A stretch of 16,299 nucleotides of DNA from Firmicutes bacterium CAG:884 (GCA_000433875.1 HF993317.1:1-16299); one strand, 5' to 3'; shown: positions 1 to 6,332, numbered from the stretch's first letter. The notes: generated by a model not told the origin, from the letters alone. Program-made: numbers and translations.

Positions 1-32
1 ACAAAATATTTTATATTACAATATTTTTTCAC

Positions 33-58
33 AAAAAAAGAATAGCCTAGGCTATTCT
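33..58 (-). terminator. Intrinsic terminator of the spore-protein gene
   Basis: A perfect 20-bp palindrome at 39-58 (AGAATAGCCT/AGGCTATTCT) begins a few bases after the spore-protein stop on the minus strand. It is followed on that strand by seven T at 39-33. It would fold with a loop of about four bases. There is no T-run on the plus-strand side, so it acts for the minus strand. Confidence 0.85.
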
Positions 59-62
59 ATAG

Positions 63-260
63 TTATTTAGCTTGGTATGATCCTAAATGTTGTTCACCCA
101 TTTGAACTAATCTCTTAGTGATTTCTCCACCTACTGAACCATTAGCACGAGCAGTTGTATCAGGTCCTAAATTAACACCTAATTCACTAGCTATTTCATA
201 TTTCATTTTATCGATAGCTTGTTTTGAACCATTAGTTACGAACTTATTATTTGTATTCAT
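63..260 (-). CDS. Alpha/beta-type small acid-soluble spore protein (SASP)
   Basis: This 65-residue protein matches the alpha/beta SASP family, which coats and protects DNA in dormant spores and is digested at germination by the protease GPR. Visible hallmarks are KYEIASELGV (residues 20-29), which contains the GPR cleavage context EIA/SE, and the C-terminal block from GPDTTARANGSVGGEITKRL to the end. The length is typical of the family. The ATG start is fixed by a strong ribosome site, GGAGGTGA, at 266-273. It lies 62 bp downstream of thiI on the same strand, the arrangement I recall for sspA-thiI in Bacillus, but has its own promoter-like sequence and a strong terminator. Whether the organism still makes spores cannot be judged from this one gene. 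Confidence 0.95.
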   Translation of the reverse strand: MNTNNKFVTNGSKQAIDKMKYEIASELGVNLGPDTTARANGSVGGEITKRLVQMGEQHLGSYQAK

Positions 261-275
261 TCATTTCACCTCCAT

Positions 276-292
276 CACATTAATATAATGTG
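276..292 (-). promoter_or_regulatory. Inverted repeat with sigma-G-like -10 upstream of the SASP gene
   Basis: A perfect inverted repeat CACATTA-ATA-TAATGTG lies just upstream of the ribosome site. Read on the minus strand it contains CATTATA (290-284), which fits the CATNNTA -10 of the forespore sigma factor SigG; transcription would then start near 277. The -35 candidate (ATTATA, 313-308) is a poor match. A second CATTATA lies further upstream, next to the thiI stop. The symmetry may be chance in such AT-rich DNA. Confidence 0.4.
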
Positions 293-322
293 TAAGATAA
301 AATAAATTATAATGGTAATTTT

Positions 323-1489
323 TTACAATAAATCTTGATACTTATTTCTATCTAATTTATAAATAACTTCATTATTATTAATAGCATCATCAATTAAAGA
401 ATCATAATCAAATAATTTCTCAAACTCTAAACATTTATTAATATCAGGATTAATAGAAGGATGTTTTGGAACAAAAACCGTACAACAATCTTCATAAGGT
501 TTTATACTAATATCATAAGTACCAATTTTTTTAGAAATTTCAATAATTTCTAACTTATCTAAACAAGCAACAGGTCTAATAACAGGAAAATTGGTAACAC
601 TATTAATAGTATTAATACTAGTTAAAGTCTGACTAGCAACCTGTCCAATTGATTCACCATTAATAATAACTTTGCACTTATTTTTTAAAGCAAGTTTATG
701 CGCTATACGATACATCATTCTTCTCATAATAGTAATCATATATTCATTTGGAACATTTTTATAAATTGTTTCTTGCAATTTTGTAAAAGGAATAACATTT
801 ATCTTAATTCTACCACTATACTTATTCAAAATATGCGCTAAATCAATAACTTTATTTTTAGCCTCTATAGAAGTATGTGGTGGTGAATCAAAATAAATAC
901 ACTCAATATCAACTCCTCTTTTTAAAGCCATATATCCAGCAACCGGAGAATCAATACCACCAGAAAGCATTAATAAACCCTTTCCTTGTACACCAACCGG
1001 ATAACCACCCAATCCCTTTATCTCATTAAAATAAATATAAGAATAACCATTTTTAATCTCAATATTTACATATAAATCAGGATTATGAACATCAACTTTA
1101 GAAGAAATATTTTTCAAAATAAATCCACCAATTTGACTACTAAAATCCATTGATGAAATAGGAAAAGACTTATCAGATCTTTTCGTTATAACCTTAAAAG
1201 TATTAAAATCTTGTTCCTTAAGTAAAGATAAAATTGTTTCTTTTATTTCATCAATATTAGCATTTACTCTATAACACTCTATTATACTATATATTCCAAA
1301 TATTTCTTTTAATTTTGTAACAACATCATCTAAATCAGAACTTCTAATATACATTCTATCTAAGCTATATTCAATTTCTATATTATCTATTTTTTTTCTA
1401 ATATTAGTAACTAACTCATTAATAAAAAACTTACGATTATCCTTTTTTGTTGTTAATTCACCATATTTTATTAAAATCAATTTTTCCAT
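323..1489 (-). CDS. thiI: tRNA 4-thiouridine synthetase ThiI
   Basis: This 388-residue protein adenylates U8 of tRNA and transfers sulfur to make 4-thiouridine, a near-UV sensor; in many bacteria it also feeds sulfur to the thiazole of thiamine. Domain order is an N-terminal ferredoxin-like part, a THUMP RNA-binding domain (about 60-165), and an ATP pyrophosphatase domain with the PP-loop SGGIDS at 176-181. GESIGQVASQT is at 278-288, and the conserved cysteine region PYEDCCTVFVPKHP is at 331-344 (C335, C336). The C-terminal rhodanese domain of the E. coli protein is absent, as in Bacillus, so persulfide must come from a separate cysteine desulfurase. The ATG start has a GGAGGAATT ribosome site. 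It lies 170 bp downstream of ezrA, with a terminator between them. The dedicated desulfurase gene nifZ, which I recall beside thiI in B. subtilis, is not here. Confidence 0.96.
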   Translation of the reverse strand: MEKLILIKYGELTTKKDNRKFFINELVTNIRKKIDNIEIEYSLDRMYIRSSDLDDVVTKLKEIFGIYSIIECYRVNANIDEIKETILSLLKEQDFNTFKVITKRSDKSFPISSMDFSSQIGGFILKNISSKVDVHNPDLYVNIEIKNGYSYIYFNEIKGLGGYPVGVQGKGLLMLSGGIDSPVAGYMALKRGVDIECIYFDSPPHTSIEAKNKVIDLAHILNKYSGRIKINVIPFTKLQETIYKNVPNEYMITIMRRMMYRIAHKLALKNKCKVIINGESIGQVASQTLTSINTINSVTNFPVIRPVACLDKLEIIEISKKIGTYDISIKPYEDCCTVFVPKHPSINPDINKCLEFEKLFDYDSLIDDAINNNEVIYKLDRNKYQDLL

Positions 1490-1509
1490 ACAATTCCTCC
1501 AACAGGTAT

Positions 1510-1538
1510 ATTATACAATATTTTTAATAAAAATTAAA
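1510..1538 (-). promoter_or_regulatory. Probable thiI promoter
   Basis: The minus strand has TATAAT (1515-1510) with a weak -35, TTTAAT (1538-1533), at 17 bp. It lies 20 bp upstream of the thiI start and downstream of the ezrA terminator, where a promoter is needed. The -35 is poor, so confidence is moderate. Confidence 0.5.
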
Positions 1539-1616
1539 TTTTTTTATTACTATTTATCATCTAAATATCTACCATTTCATTTAATTACCAAAACAATTAT
1601 AATCATTTTCATAATT

Positions 1617-1654
1617 AAAAATACATTGAGATTTATTTTAAATATCTCAATGTA
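1617..1654 (-). terminator. Terminator of ezrA
   Basis: An 11-bp perfect stem (TACATTGAGAT at 1622-1632 with ATCTCAATGTA at 1644-1654) and an 11-nt loop start five bases after the ezrA stop. On the minus strand the stem is followed by TTTTTAATTAT. Six T at 1656-1661 on the other side overlap the ezrA stop codon, so it could also work for plus-strand transcripts. Confidence 0.85.
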
Positions 1655-1659
1655 CTTTT

Positions 1660-3375
1660 TTATTGAACATATTTTTTTACAAGTCTATTATATATACCCG
1701 GTTCAATTCTCTCAAGCATATTAGCAGTCAACTCAAGAGATTTTTTATACTCTCCTTTATAATATAAATTTTCACTATAATTAAGTTGTCTATTAACCTC
1801 TGGACTAACCGGTCTATATCTATTCCCATAAACAATAGCCATCTCTGCTAAATGAGCACACCTACTAATTTCTTCACTTCTTCTCAAAACCTTAAGCGCT
1901 AAATCACGAGCTGTATCAACCCTTGTATTAAGAATATCTATTGTAATCGGTTTTTGTTCAAGTTCTTTGACAATTTCCTTAACGGCATCCATAGCTTCCT
2001 TTAATTCTGTTTGATATATATCAGGAACAATAGGCAAATTATATTCATGAATCTTTACCTTAGCTTTTCTCATAACAATCTTAATCTCTTCAAGCTGTTC
2101 TCTAGCTCTCGCCTCATCCTCACGCATATTACCAATCGTATCTAAACTAGAATCCAAATTATTTTCCAAATTAATTAATCGATAATTTAAATTTTCAATT
2201 TCTTTTATCAATTTAGAATAAGCAAAAACATTATTACTAGTATGATTAATTAGTATTTGATAATCATCATTCAAATTCTTAAGAGATTCCGCAATATTAT
2301 TTAATGTTTCAATATCATCACTCGATAGATTATAAGAAACCTCTAAATCACCAATTTGAAGCTTTATCTCTCTAATGGCATTATTCATTTTAACTAACCT
2401 AGAATAAAACTTTTGATTAATTTCTTCATAATCTTTTCTACCCTGTCTTTCATTTTCAAAATCATTAAAAACAGAATCAAAATAATCATTTAAAACCTTT
2501 AATTCAAACAAATTATCCTCTAAATTAAGAACCTTTGTTCTCTCAAAACAATCCTTTATTTTCTTATTAGCCTCATCTATATTATACTCAATATTCAAAT
2601 AATCAAGAGGATAACCCATTTCTTTCATCTTCTTATAATTATCTGTAACTTCTTTTATTTTAGAAGGTAAAACTTTCTTAATAAGTAACATAATAGAAGG
2701 AACCTCATTTATAACAACCTCCATATGTTTAAGCATCTCATCAATACTTTTTATTATCTTATTAACCTCAGTATAATCATTATTTTCCATTACTTTTTCA
2801 AAGTTTTCAAACTGACTAGCAATATTTGTAAACTGTAACTTAATAGTATCTGTAACATCATAGAATGCATCATAATTATCATTAAACTTTTGATAAAGTT
2901 CTCTATACTTTTGTTTCATCGCAATAATAATTGATCTATTCTTTTCTTCACTACCAGTTATTTCTTTAATCTCATCAAGTAAAACATTAGCTTCCGTTTT
3001 AACTTTATAAACTTCCATTTCAAGTTGAGCAAGTTTATATGTTGCAGCCTTAGCATCAAGCTTTTGTAAAGAATAATCTGATTCAATTAACATATCTGTT
3101 AAATGTGGTATTTGTGTAGTTTTTATATCATCAAGTCTTGTTTTCCATTCTTTATATAAAGCATCAATCTTATCATTTTTTAAAAATGTTTCTATTTTAG
3201 AAAGCTCATTATTTATAGGCATACTATCAATAGTATTTTTTTCAAACTCTAACTTTTCAAGAGCTTTTTTTATTTTTTTATTTTTTATATTTTGAATTGC
3301 AATTAATACACAAGTAATAAGTATACTAGTTACAACTAAAGTCGAAATCATAATTAAAGTAATATTGTTATCCAT
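1660..3375 (-). CDS. ezrA: Septation ring formation regulator EzrA
   Basis: EzrA is a membrane-anchored negative regulator of FtsZ ring assembly in Firmicutes that also links division to peptidoglycan synthesis. The 571-residue protein (B. subtilis 562) has one N-terminal membrane segment (about 5-27) followed by a basic KNKKIKK stretch. The rest is cytoplasmic and almost wholly helical and rich in K, E, L and N, fitting the spectrin-like coiled-coil repeats. Near the C-terminus, YGNRYRP (about 516-522) matches the conserved QNR patch needed for mid-cell localisation, but the glutamine expected just before the tyrosine is a valine here. The ATG start has GGGTGATT upstream. Transcription begins at an extended -10 promoter divergent from rpsD and ends at a strong hairpin. 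Family assignment is firm from architecture and context. Confidence 0.93.
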   Translation of the reverse strand: MDNNITLIMISTLVVTSILITCVLIAIQNIKNKKIKKALEKLEFEKNTIDSMPINNELSKIETFLKNDKIDALYKEWKTRLDDIKTTQIPHLTDMLIESDYSLQKLDAKAATYKLAQLEMEVYKVKTEANVLLDEIKEITGSEEKNRSIIIAMKQKYRELYQKFNDNYDAFYDVTDTIKLQFTNIASQFENFEKVMENNDYTEVNKIIKSIDEMLKHMEVVINEVPSIMLLIKKVLPSKIKEVTDNYKKMKEMGYPLDYLNIEYNIDEANKKIKDCFERTKVLNLEDNLFELKVLNDYFDSVFNDFENERQGRKDYEEINQKFYSRLVKMNNAIREIKLQIGDLEVSYNLSSDDIETLNNIAESLKNLNDDYQILINHTSNNVFAYSKLIKEIENLNYRLINLENNLDSSLDTIGNMREDEARAREQLEEIKIVMRKAKVKIHEYNLPIVPDIYQTELKEAMDAVKEIVKELEQKPITIDILNTRVDTARDLALKVLRRSEEISRCAHLAEMAIVYGNRYRPVSPEVNRQLNYSENLYYKGEYKKSLELTANMLERIEPGIYNRLVKKYVQ

Positions 3376-3403
3376 TTAATCACCCATATTCTTCTATATT
3401 AAA

Positions 3404-3412
3404 ATTATAGCA
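3404..3412 (-). promoter_or_regulatory. ezrA promoter (extended -10)
   Basis: On the minus strand TGC is followed by TATAAT (3409-3404), an extended -10 element. The -35 at 17 bp (TATTAA) is poor, as is common with extended -10 promoters. It lies 28 bp upstream of the ezrA start and faces away from the rpsD promoter. Confidence 0.65.
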
Positions 3413-3470
3413 CACTTTTTCTAATTTTAATATATTTTTTTACAAAGTTTATTTTTTTATTGATTTAAGG

Positions 3471-3499
3471 TTGACTTAAAGGTAAAAAAATAATATAAT
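3471..3499 (+). promoter_or_regulatory. rpsD promoter
   Basis: TTGACT (3471-3476) and TATAAT (3494-3499) with a 17-bp spacer form a near-consensus housekeeping promoter. Transcription should start near 3506, giving a leader of about 150 nt before the rpsD start, unusually long beside other genes in this window. Confidence 0.85.
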
Positions 3500-3505
3500 T
3501 TATCT

Positions 3506-3658
3506 TGCAAACGGACAGCATAATTTGAATTTTGTAATGTGTTTATTCCTTTTAGGTTTATTAGTAACTATTGCTGACTATGTGAAAGTATCAAAATAAA
3601 CACCCTATAATTTGACAAATTGCCTTTGTTTGTAAAATATTACAAGGAGGAAAAAAAT
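3506..3658 (+). promoter_or_regulatory. Structured rpsD leader, candidate S4 autoregulatory site
   Basis: In B. subtilis, S4 represses its own mRNA by binding a structured leader. Here the leader has a 9-bp helix, GTGTTTATT (3539-3547) with AATAAACAC (3595-3603). Upstream CAGCA (3516-3520) can pair with TGCTG (3572-3576) inside the loop of that helix, which would make a pseudoknot. A further hairpin, TTGTAA/TTACAA (3630-3645), ends inside the ribosome site AAGGAGG (3644-3650) and could hide it. The pairings are read directly; the S4 function is inferred from the gene and from the known Bacillus case. Confidence 0.55.
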
Positions 3659-4261
3659 ATGGCAAGATATACTGGTTCAGTTTATCGCAAATCAAGACAT
3701 TTAGGTTTTTCAACACTTGAAAATGGTAAAGAATTAGCAAAAAGACCATATGCACCAGGTGCACACGGTCAAGATAGAGCTAAGAAATTATCTAACTATG
3801 GTGTTCAATTAAAAGAAAAACAAAAATTAAGATTTACTTATGGTTTAACTGAAAAACAATTTGAAAAAACATTTGTTGAAGCTGGTAAATTAAAAGGTGT
3901 TCACGGTGAAAACTTCTTAAGACTACTTGAAAGTCGTTTAGACAATATGGTATACCGTATTGGTTTTGCAACTACTAGAAGAGCTGCTCGTCAATTAGTT
4001 AACCACGGACACATTACCGTAAACGGTAAAAAAGTTGATATTCCATCTTATAGATGTGTACCAGGCGATGTTATTGCAATCAAAGAACAATCTTTAAATC
4101 ACCCTGCTATTAAAGCTGCATTAGAAGCTAAAAATAGTAGAGTTGAATTTGTTACATTTGATGAAAATAAAATGGCTGGAACTTATGTAAGATATCCAGA
4201 ACGTTCTGAATTAAATGCAGATATCAACGAATCATTAATTGTTGAATATTACAACAGATAG
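3659..4261 (+). CDS. rpsD: 30S ribosomal protein S4
   Basis: S4 is a primary 16S rRNA-binding protein that nucleates 30S assembly. This 200-residue protein starts MARYTGSVYRKSRHLGFS and has the usual KRPYAPGAHG block near residue 30. The S4 RNA-binding domain, at about 93-145, includes SRLDNMVYRIGFA and ARQLVNHGHITVNG. It lacks the N-terminal zinc-binding cysteines of some S4 proteins, as in Bacillus. The start is the ATG at 3659, eight bases after AAGGAGG; the same frame stays open upstream to a TTG at 3620, but that stretch encodes the ribosome site and is leader. It has a near-consensus promoter, a structured leader and a terminator directly after the stop. Codon use is richer in C and G third positions than its neighbours, as expected for high expression. 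Confidence 0.98.
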   Translation: MARYTGSVYRKSRHLGFSTLENGKELAKRPYAPGAHGQDRAKKLSNYGVQLKEKQKLRFTYGLTEKQFEKTFVEAGKLKGVHGENFLRLLESRLDNMVYRIGFATTRRAARQLVNHGHITVNGKKVDIPSYRCVPGDVIAIKEQSLNHPAIKAALEAKNSRVEFVTFDENKMAGTYVRYPERSELNADINESLIVEYYNR

Positions 4262-4287
4262 GAAGTACTTATGTACTTTCTTTTTTT
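4262..4287 (+). terminator. rpsD terminator
   Basis: The stem AAGTAC/GTACTT (4263-4268 and 4273-4278) with a TTAT loop, extended by a G-C pair across a bulge, is followed by seven T at 4281-4287. It begins one base after the rpsD stop. It precedes the next plus-strand gene by only 16 bases, so that gene depends on read-through or an unseen promoter. Confidence 0.8.
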
Positions 4288-4303
4288 AAGCGAAAGGAAA
4301 ATT

Positions 4304-4681
4304 ATGAATAATTTTATAACAATTTATAGTTTAGTTTTAAAAGATTTTAGTTTTGATAATAATAAATATGAAATAAATGTAAATTATAATGAAGAAAAAA
4401 GTATTTTTGATGTATCAATCTTTAATATTACCCATAATATTAATTCTTTTTACAAAAGTATTATTATAGATAAAGAAAATGCCATTAAATTAAAAAATAT
4501 AATCAGATTAAACTTTATAGATAATTATGATATATACTTACCAGGAATCCAAATATTAGATAAAAAAACCATTCATAAAATTAAAAATCATAAGTTTACT
4601 TTAAATATTGATATATTGCCATATGAAGTAAATGAAACCTATAATATTCAAAAGAAAGCATTAAAAAAAATGAAAAACTAA
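4304..4681 (+). CDS. Hypothetical protein, 125 residues
   Basis: I do not recognise this protein. It begins MNNFITIYSLVLKDFSFDNN and alternates short hydrophobic and polar runs, suggesting a beta-rich soluble fold, with a basic lysine-rich end (KKALKKMKN). No signal peptide, membrane segment or catalytic motif is visible. The ATG at 4304 is chosen because AAAGGAAAA lies just before it; the frame is open from 4271, but that stretch is the rpsD terminator. It follows rpsD by 42 bp with a terminator between, and I see no promoter of its own. Its 3' end forms half of a hairpin shared with the next gene. A real gene is likely from the ribosome site and the tidy convergent end. Confidence 0.65.
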   Translation: MNNFITIYSLVLKDFSFDNNKYEINVNYNEEKSIFDVSIFNITHNINSFYKSIIIDKENAIKLKNIIRLNFIDNYDIYLPGIQILDKKTIHKIKNHKFTLNIDILPYEVNETYNIQKKALKKMKN

Positions 4682-4694
4682 TTTTCATTTTTTT
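4664..4694. terminator. Bidirectional terminator shared by two convergent genes
   Basis: A 13-bp perfect stem (AAAAAAATGAAAA at 4664-4676 with TTTTCATTTTTTT at 4682-4694) has the loop ACTAA. The plus-strand stop TAA (4679-4681) is in the loop and the minus-strand stop TGA (4687-4685) is in the stem. Runs of A and T on the two sides give a U-tract in either direction. The stem has only one G-C pair, so its strength is uncertain. Confidence 0.6.
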
Positions 4695-4921
4695 GTATTA
4701 TTATAATAATTAAATTCCGCAAGTTCATTTAAAACCCACTCTAATTCATCACTATCTTCTTCTTCCAAAACCTCTTCTATTTCATACATTAATAATTTAA
4801 TATCATTATATTTTTTATAATCAATTTCATACATATCTAAAATATCCATCTCCGCTTGCGACAAATATAAATTACCTATTCTTTTATGAAAATACTTATT
4901 ATAATCTTCCAAATCAATCAC
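4685..4921 (-). CDS. Small acidic hypothetical protein, 78 residues
   Basis: I cannot assign this protein to a named family. It is rich in acidic and aromatic residues, with ELEWVLNELAEFNYY near the end and an acidic run EVLEEEDSDELE, and looks mostly helical. It has no membrane segment. The start is a GTG at 4921; the bases before it (TTTCTG) are a poor ribosome site, and a -10-like TATAAA lies only about ten bases upstream on the minus strand, so a very short or absent leader is possible. It converges on the 4304-4681 gene with three bases between the stops and is divergent from uppS. Its compact packing between real genes supports it as coding. Confidence 0.7.
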   Translation of the reverse strand: MIDLEDYNKYFHKRIGNLYLSQAEMDILDMYEIDYKKYNDIKLLMYEIEEVLEEEDSDELEWVLNELAEFNYYNNTKK

Positions 4922-4961
4922 CAGAAATATTTTATATTATTTTCTTTAAAATTACAAGAGA

Positions 4962-4990
4962 TTGTTTTTATTTAAAAATAAAGATATAAT
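4962..4990 (+). promoter_or_regulatory. uppS promoter
   Basis: TTGTTT (4962-4967) and TATAAT (4985-4990) have a 17-bp spacer. The predicted start of transcription, near 4997, falls inside the ribosome site AGAGGTGA, so the leader is only about a dozen bases. Confidence 0.7.
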
Positions 4991-5007
4991 TATTAAGAGG
5001 TGAAATT

Positions 5008-5682
5008 ATGCACGTAGCACTTATAATGGATGGAAATGGTAGATATGGTAAAAATAAATACGGTTCAAGATCACTTGGACATAAAGATGGTGCCGAAAAA
5101 TTATATGAGATATGTAAATGGTATAGCAAACTAGATATAACCCATTTAACAGTTTATGCTTTTTCAACAGAGAATTGGAAAAGAAGTAAAGATGAAGTTA
5201 ACTTTCTAATGAAATTATTTGAAGATATGTTTCATAAATATATATTAGAAAGTAAAGAAAACAATATGAAAATAAGAGTTATAGGAGATAAATCAGCGTT
5301 TTCTAAAAAGTTGCAAAGCTTAATTGATAAAGCAATTGAAATGACAAAAGATTGTAATGGATTAAATTTAACAATTGCTTTAAATTATGGAAGTCGCGAT
5401 GAAATTATGCGAGCTACTAAAAAAATAATTGAAAATAATATTAGTGTTGATAATATAAATGAAACTCTTTTTAATTCTTATTTAGACACAAAAGAAATAC
5501 CAGATGTTGATTTAATGATTAGAACAGGTGGCGAATATAGATTAAGTAATTTTCTTTTATGGCAATTGAGCTATAGTGAATTATTTTTTACACCTACTCT
5601 ATTTCCTGATTTAACATATAATGAATTAGAAGAAATTATTAGTTCCTTTAAAACTCGCAATAGAAGATTTGGAGGAAATTAA
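5008..5682 (+). CDS. uppS: Undecaprenyl diphosphate synthase-like (cis-prenyltransferase)
   Basis: The family condenses isopentenyl diphosphate units onto farnesyl diphosphate in cis to make undecaprenyl diphosphate, the lipid carrier for cell-wall precursors. All signature blocks are present in 224 residues: HVALIMDGNGR at 2-12 with the catalytic Asp8, AFSTENW at 51-57, ALNYGSRDEI at 124-133, and RTGGEYRLSNFLLWQ at 172-186 followed by YSEL (189-192). It lacks the 15-30 residues that usually precede the first block, and the tryptophan after NGR is Tyr13. The start is fixed by AGAGGTGA seven bases before the ATG. It stands alone with its own promoter and a hairpin terminator, not between frr and cdsA as is usual, so it could be a second, specialised synthase; the product chain length cannot be read from the sequence. 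Confidence 0.92.
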   Translation: MHVALIMDGNGRYGKNKYGSRSLGHKDGAEKLYEICKWYSKLDITHLTVYAFSTENWKRSKDEVNFLMKLFEDMFHKYILESKENNMKIRVIGDKSAFSKKLQSLIDKAIEMTKDCNGLNLTIALNYGSRDEIMRATKKIIENNISVDNINETLFNSYLDTKEIPDVDLMIRTGGEYRLSNFLLWQLSYSELFFTPTLFPDLTYNELEEIISSFKTRNRRFGGN

Positions 5683-5711
5683 AAGCCTTAGAATAAAATC
5701 TAAGGTTTTTA
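5681..5711. repeat. 31-bp terminator-like direct repeat, left copy
   Basis: This 31-bp sequence is identical to 7908-7938 in the same orientation. It holds the stem CCTTAGA/TCTAAGG (5686-5692, 5699-5705) around the six-base asymmetric centre ATAAAA, with A-rich and T-rich flanks; ignoring one base, the arms match over 12 bp. It begins within the uppS stop codon and is the expected uppS terminator (TTTTT at 5706-5710). The copies are 2,227 bp apart and bound the Nudix-AbiE segment. Confidence 0.9.
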
Positions 5712-5759
5712 ATCTTATCAATATTTGATTTTTTCTATCATTTTTTGATTATTGTAGTT

Positions 5760-5797
5760 CAATCATACGGACATTTTTGATTTTATCCGTATGATTG
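5760..5797. repeat. Second copy of the AbiEi-type operator, promoter lost
   Basis: The perfect 12-bp inverted repeat CAATCATACGGA (5760-5771) and TCCGTATGATTG (5786-5797) has a 14-bp spacer. Arms and spacing are the same as in the abiE promoter at 7806-7843. In the spacer the bases matching the -10 have changed so that TATAAT is lost, and the -35 position reads TTTACA on the minus strand. No gene lies downstream of it before uppS, so it is a decayed promoter copy, a spare operator, or a mark of the cassette end. Confidence 0.8.
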
Positions 5798-5799
5798 TA

Positions 5800-5829
5800 A
5801 AAACATCAAACAATTTTCAGTTTAATTGT
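5800..5829 (-). terminator. Possible terminator of the Nudix gene
   Basis: ACAATT/AATTGT (5810-5815, 5824-5829) forms a 6-bp AT-rich stem with an eight-base loop, followed on the minus strand by TTGATGTTTTT. It lies about ten bases after the Nudix stop and just before the left operator copy. The stem is weak. Confidence 0.35.
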
Positions 5830-5839
5830 CAAAAAATAT

Positions 5840-6250
5840 TTATTTAATATTATTTAATTCAATTTTTATTTCTTCTATTATATGTCCTATATTTCCTTCA
5901 CCAGCATATTTTTGCATATCAAAAAAGTTATCATTCATATCAATCCATTCAAGCTTATTTACTTCTTCTATCAAATGAACATCTTTATTTAAAATACCAT
6001 AATATATTTCAATCATCTTATTAAAAGTAATATACTCAATATTCATAAAATGAATTAAAGATATATCATTATTACATATACCAGTTTCTTCAAATAACTC
6101 CCTATATGCCTCATTCAAACCATCATTTTCTTTTTCAATTTTTCCACCAACCAAATTAAACATATCCTTGTATGGTTCTTTAGTTCTTTTACACATTAAT
6201 GTCTTATTTAATTCCTTATTAAAAATTACTATTATGTTATACTTTTTCAT
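5840..6250 (-). CDS. Nudix hydrolase
   Basis: Nudix enzymes hydrolyse nucleoside diphosphates linked to another group, such as oxidised dNTPs, NAD-like cofactors or capped RNA. The box runs from GGKIEKENDGLNEAY to RELFEETGI (about residues 35-58): the catalytic REUxEExGU part is complete, and the spacing from glycine to REL is normal, but the glutamate of the GX5E part is an asparagine with a glutamate one position earlier. LMCKRTKEPYKDMFNLVGGK before it is usual for small single-domain Nudix proteins of 130-150 residues. The substrate cannot be told. The ATG has GGGGGAAG upstream. It is the last gene of the abiE segment, 82 bp after abiEii on the same strand, so it may be cotranscribed or have a weak promoter of its own. 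Confidence 0.88.
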   Translation of the reverse strand: MKKYNIIVIFNKELNKTLMCKRTKEPYKDMFNLVGGKIEKENDGLNEAYRELFEETGICNNDISLIHFMNIEYITFNKMIEIYYGILNKDVHLIEEVNKLEWIDMNDNFFDMQKYAGEGNIGHIIEEIKIELNNIK

Positions 6251-6332
6251 TTTTCTTCCCCCATATTATTACAACAGCTTAAAAATCAAGCTTCTTTTCA
6301 CAATAAAATAATTAACAGATGTTTTACTAAGC

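Noticed and set aside
3..27. AAAATATT/AATATTTT inverted repeat at the left edge
   Set aside because: Pure A/T stem; such repeats are expected by chance at this base composition, and the gene it might terminate is outside the window.
3620..3658. Upstream TTG start for rpsD
   Set aside because: The extra 13 codons encode the ribosome site AAGGAGG; MARYTG at 3659 is the normal S4 start.
4271..4303. Earlier ATG for the gene after rpsD
   Set aside because: It lies in the rpsD terminator; the ATG at 4304 has a ribosome site.
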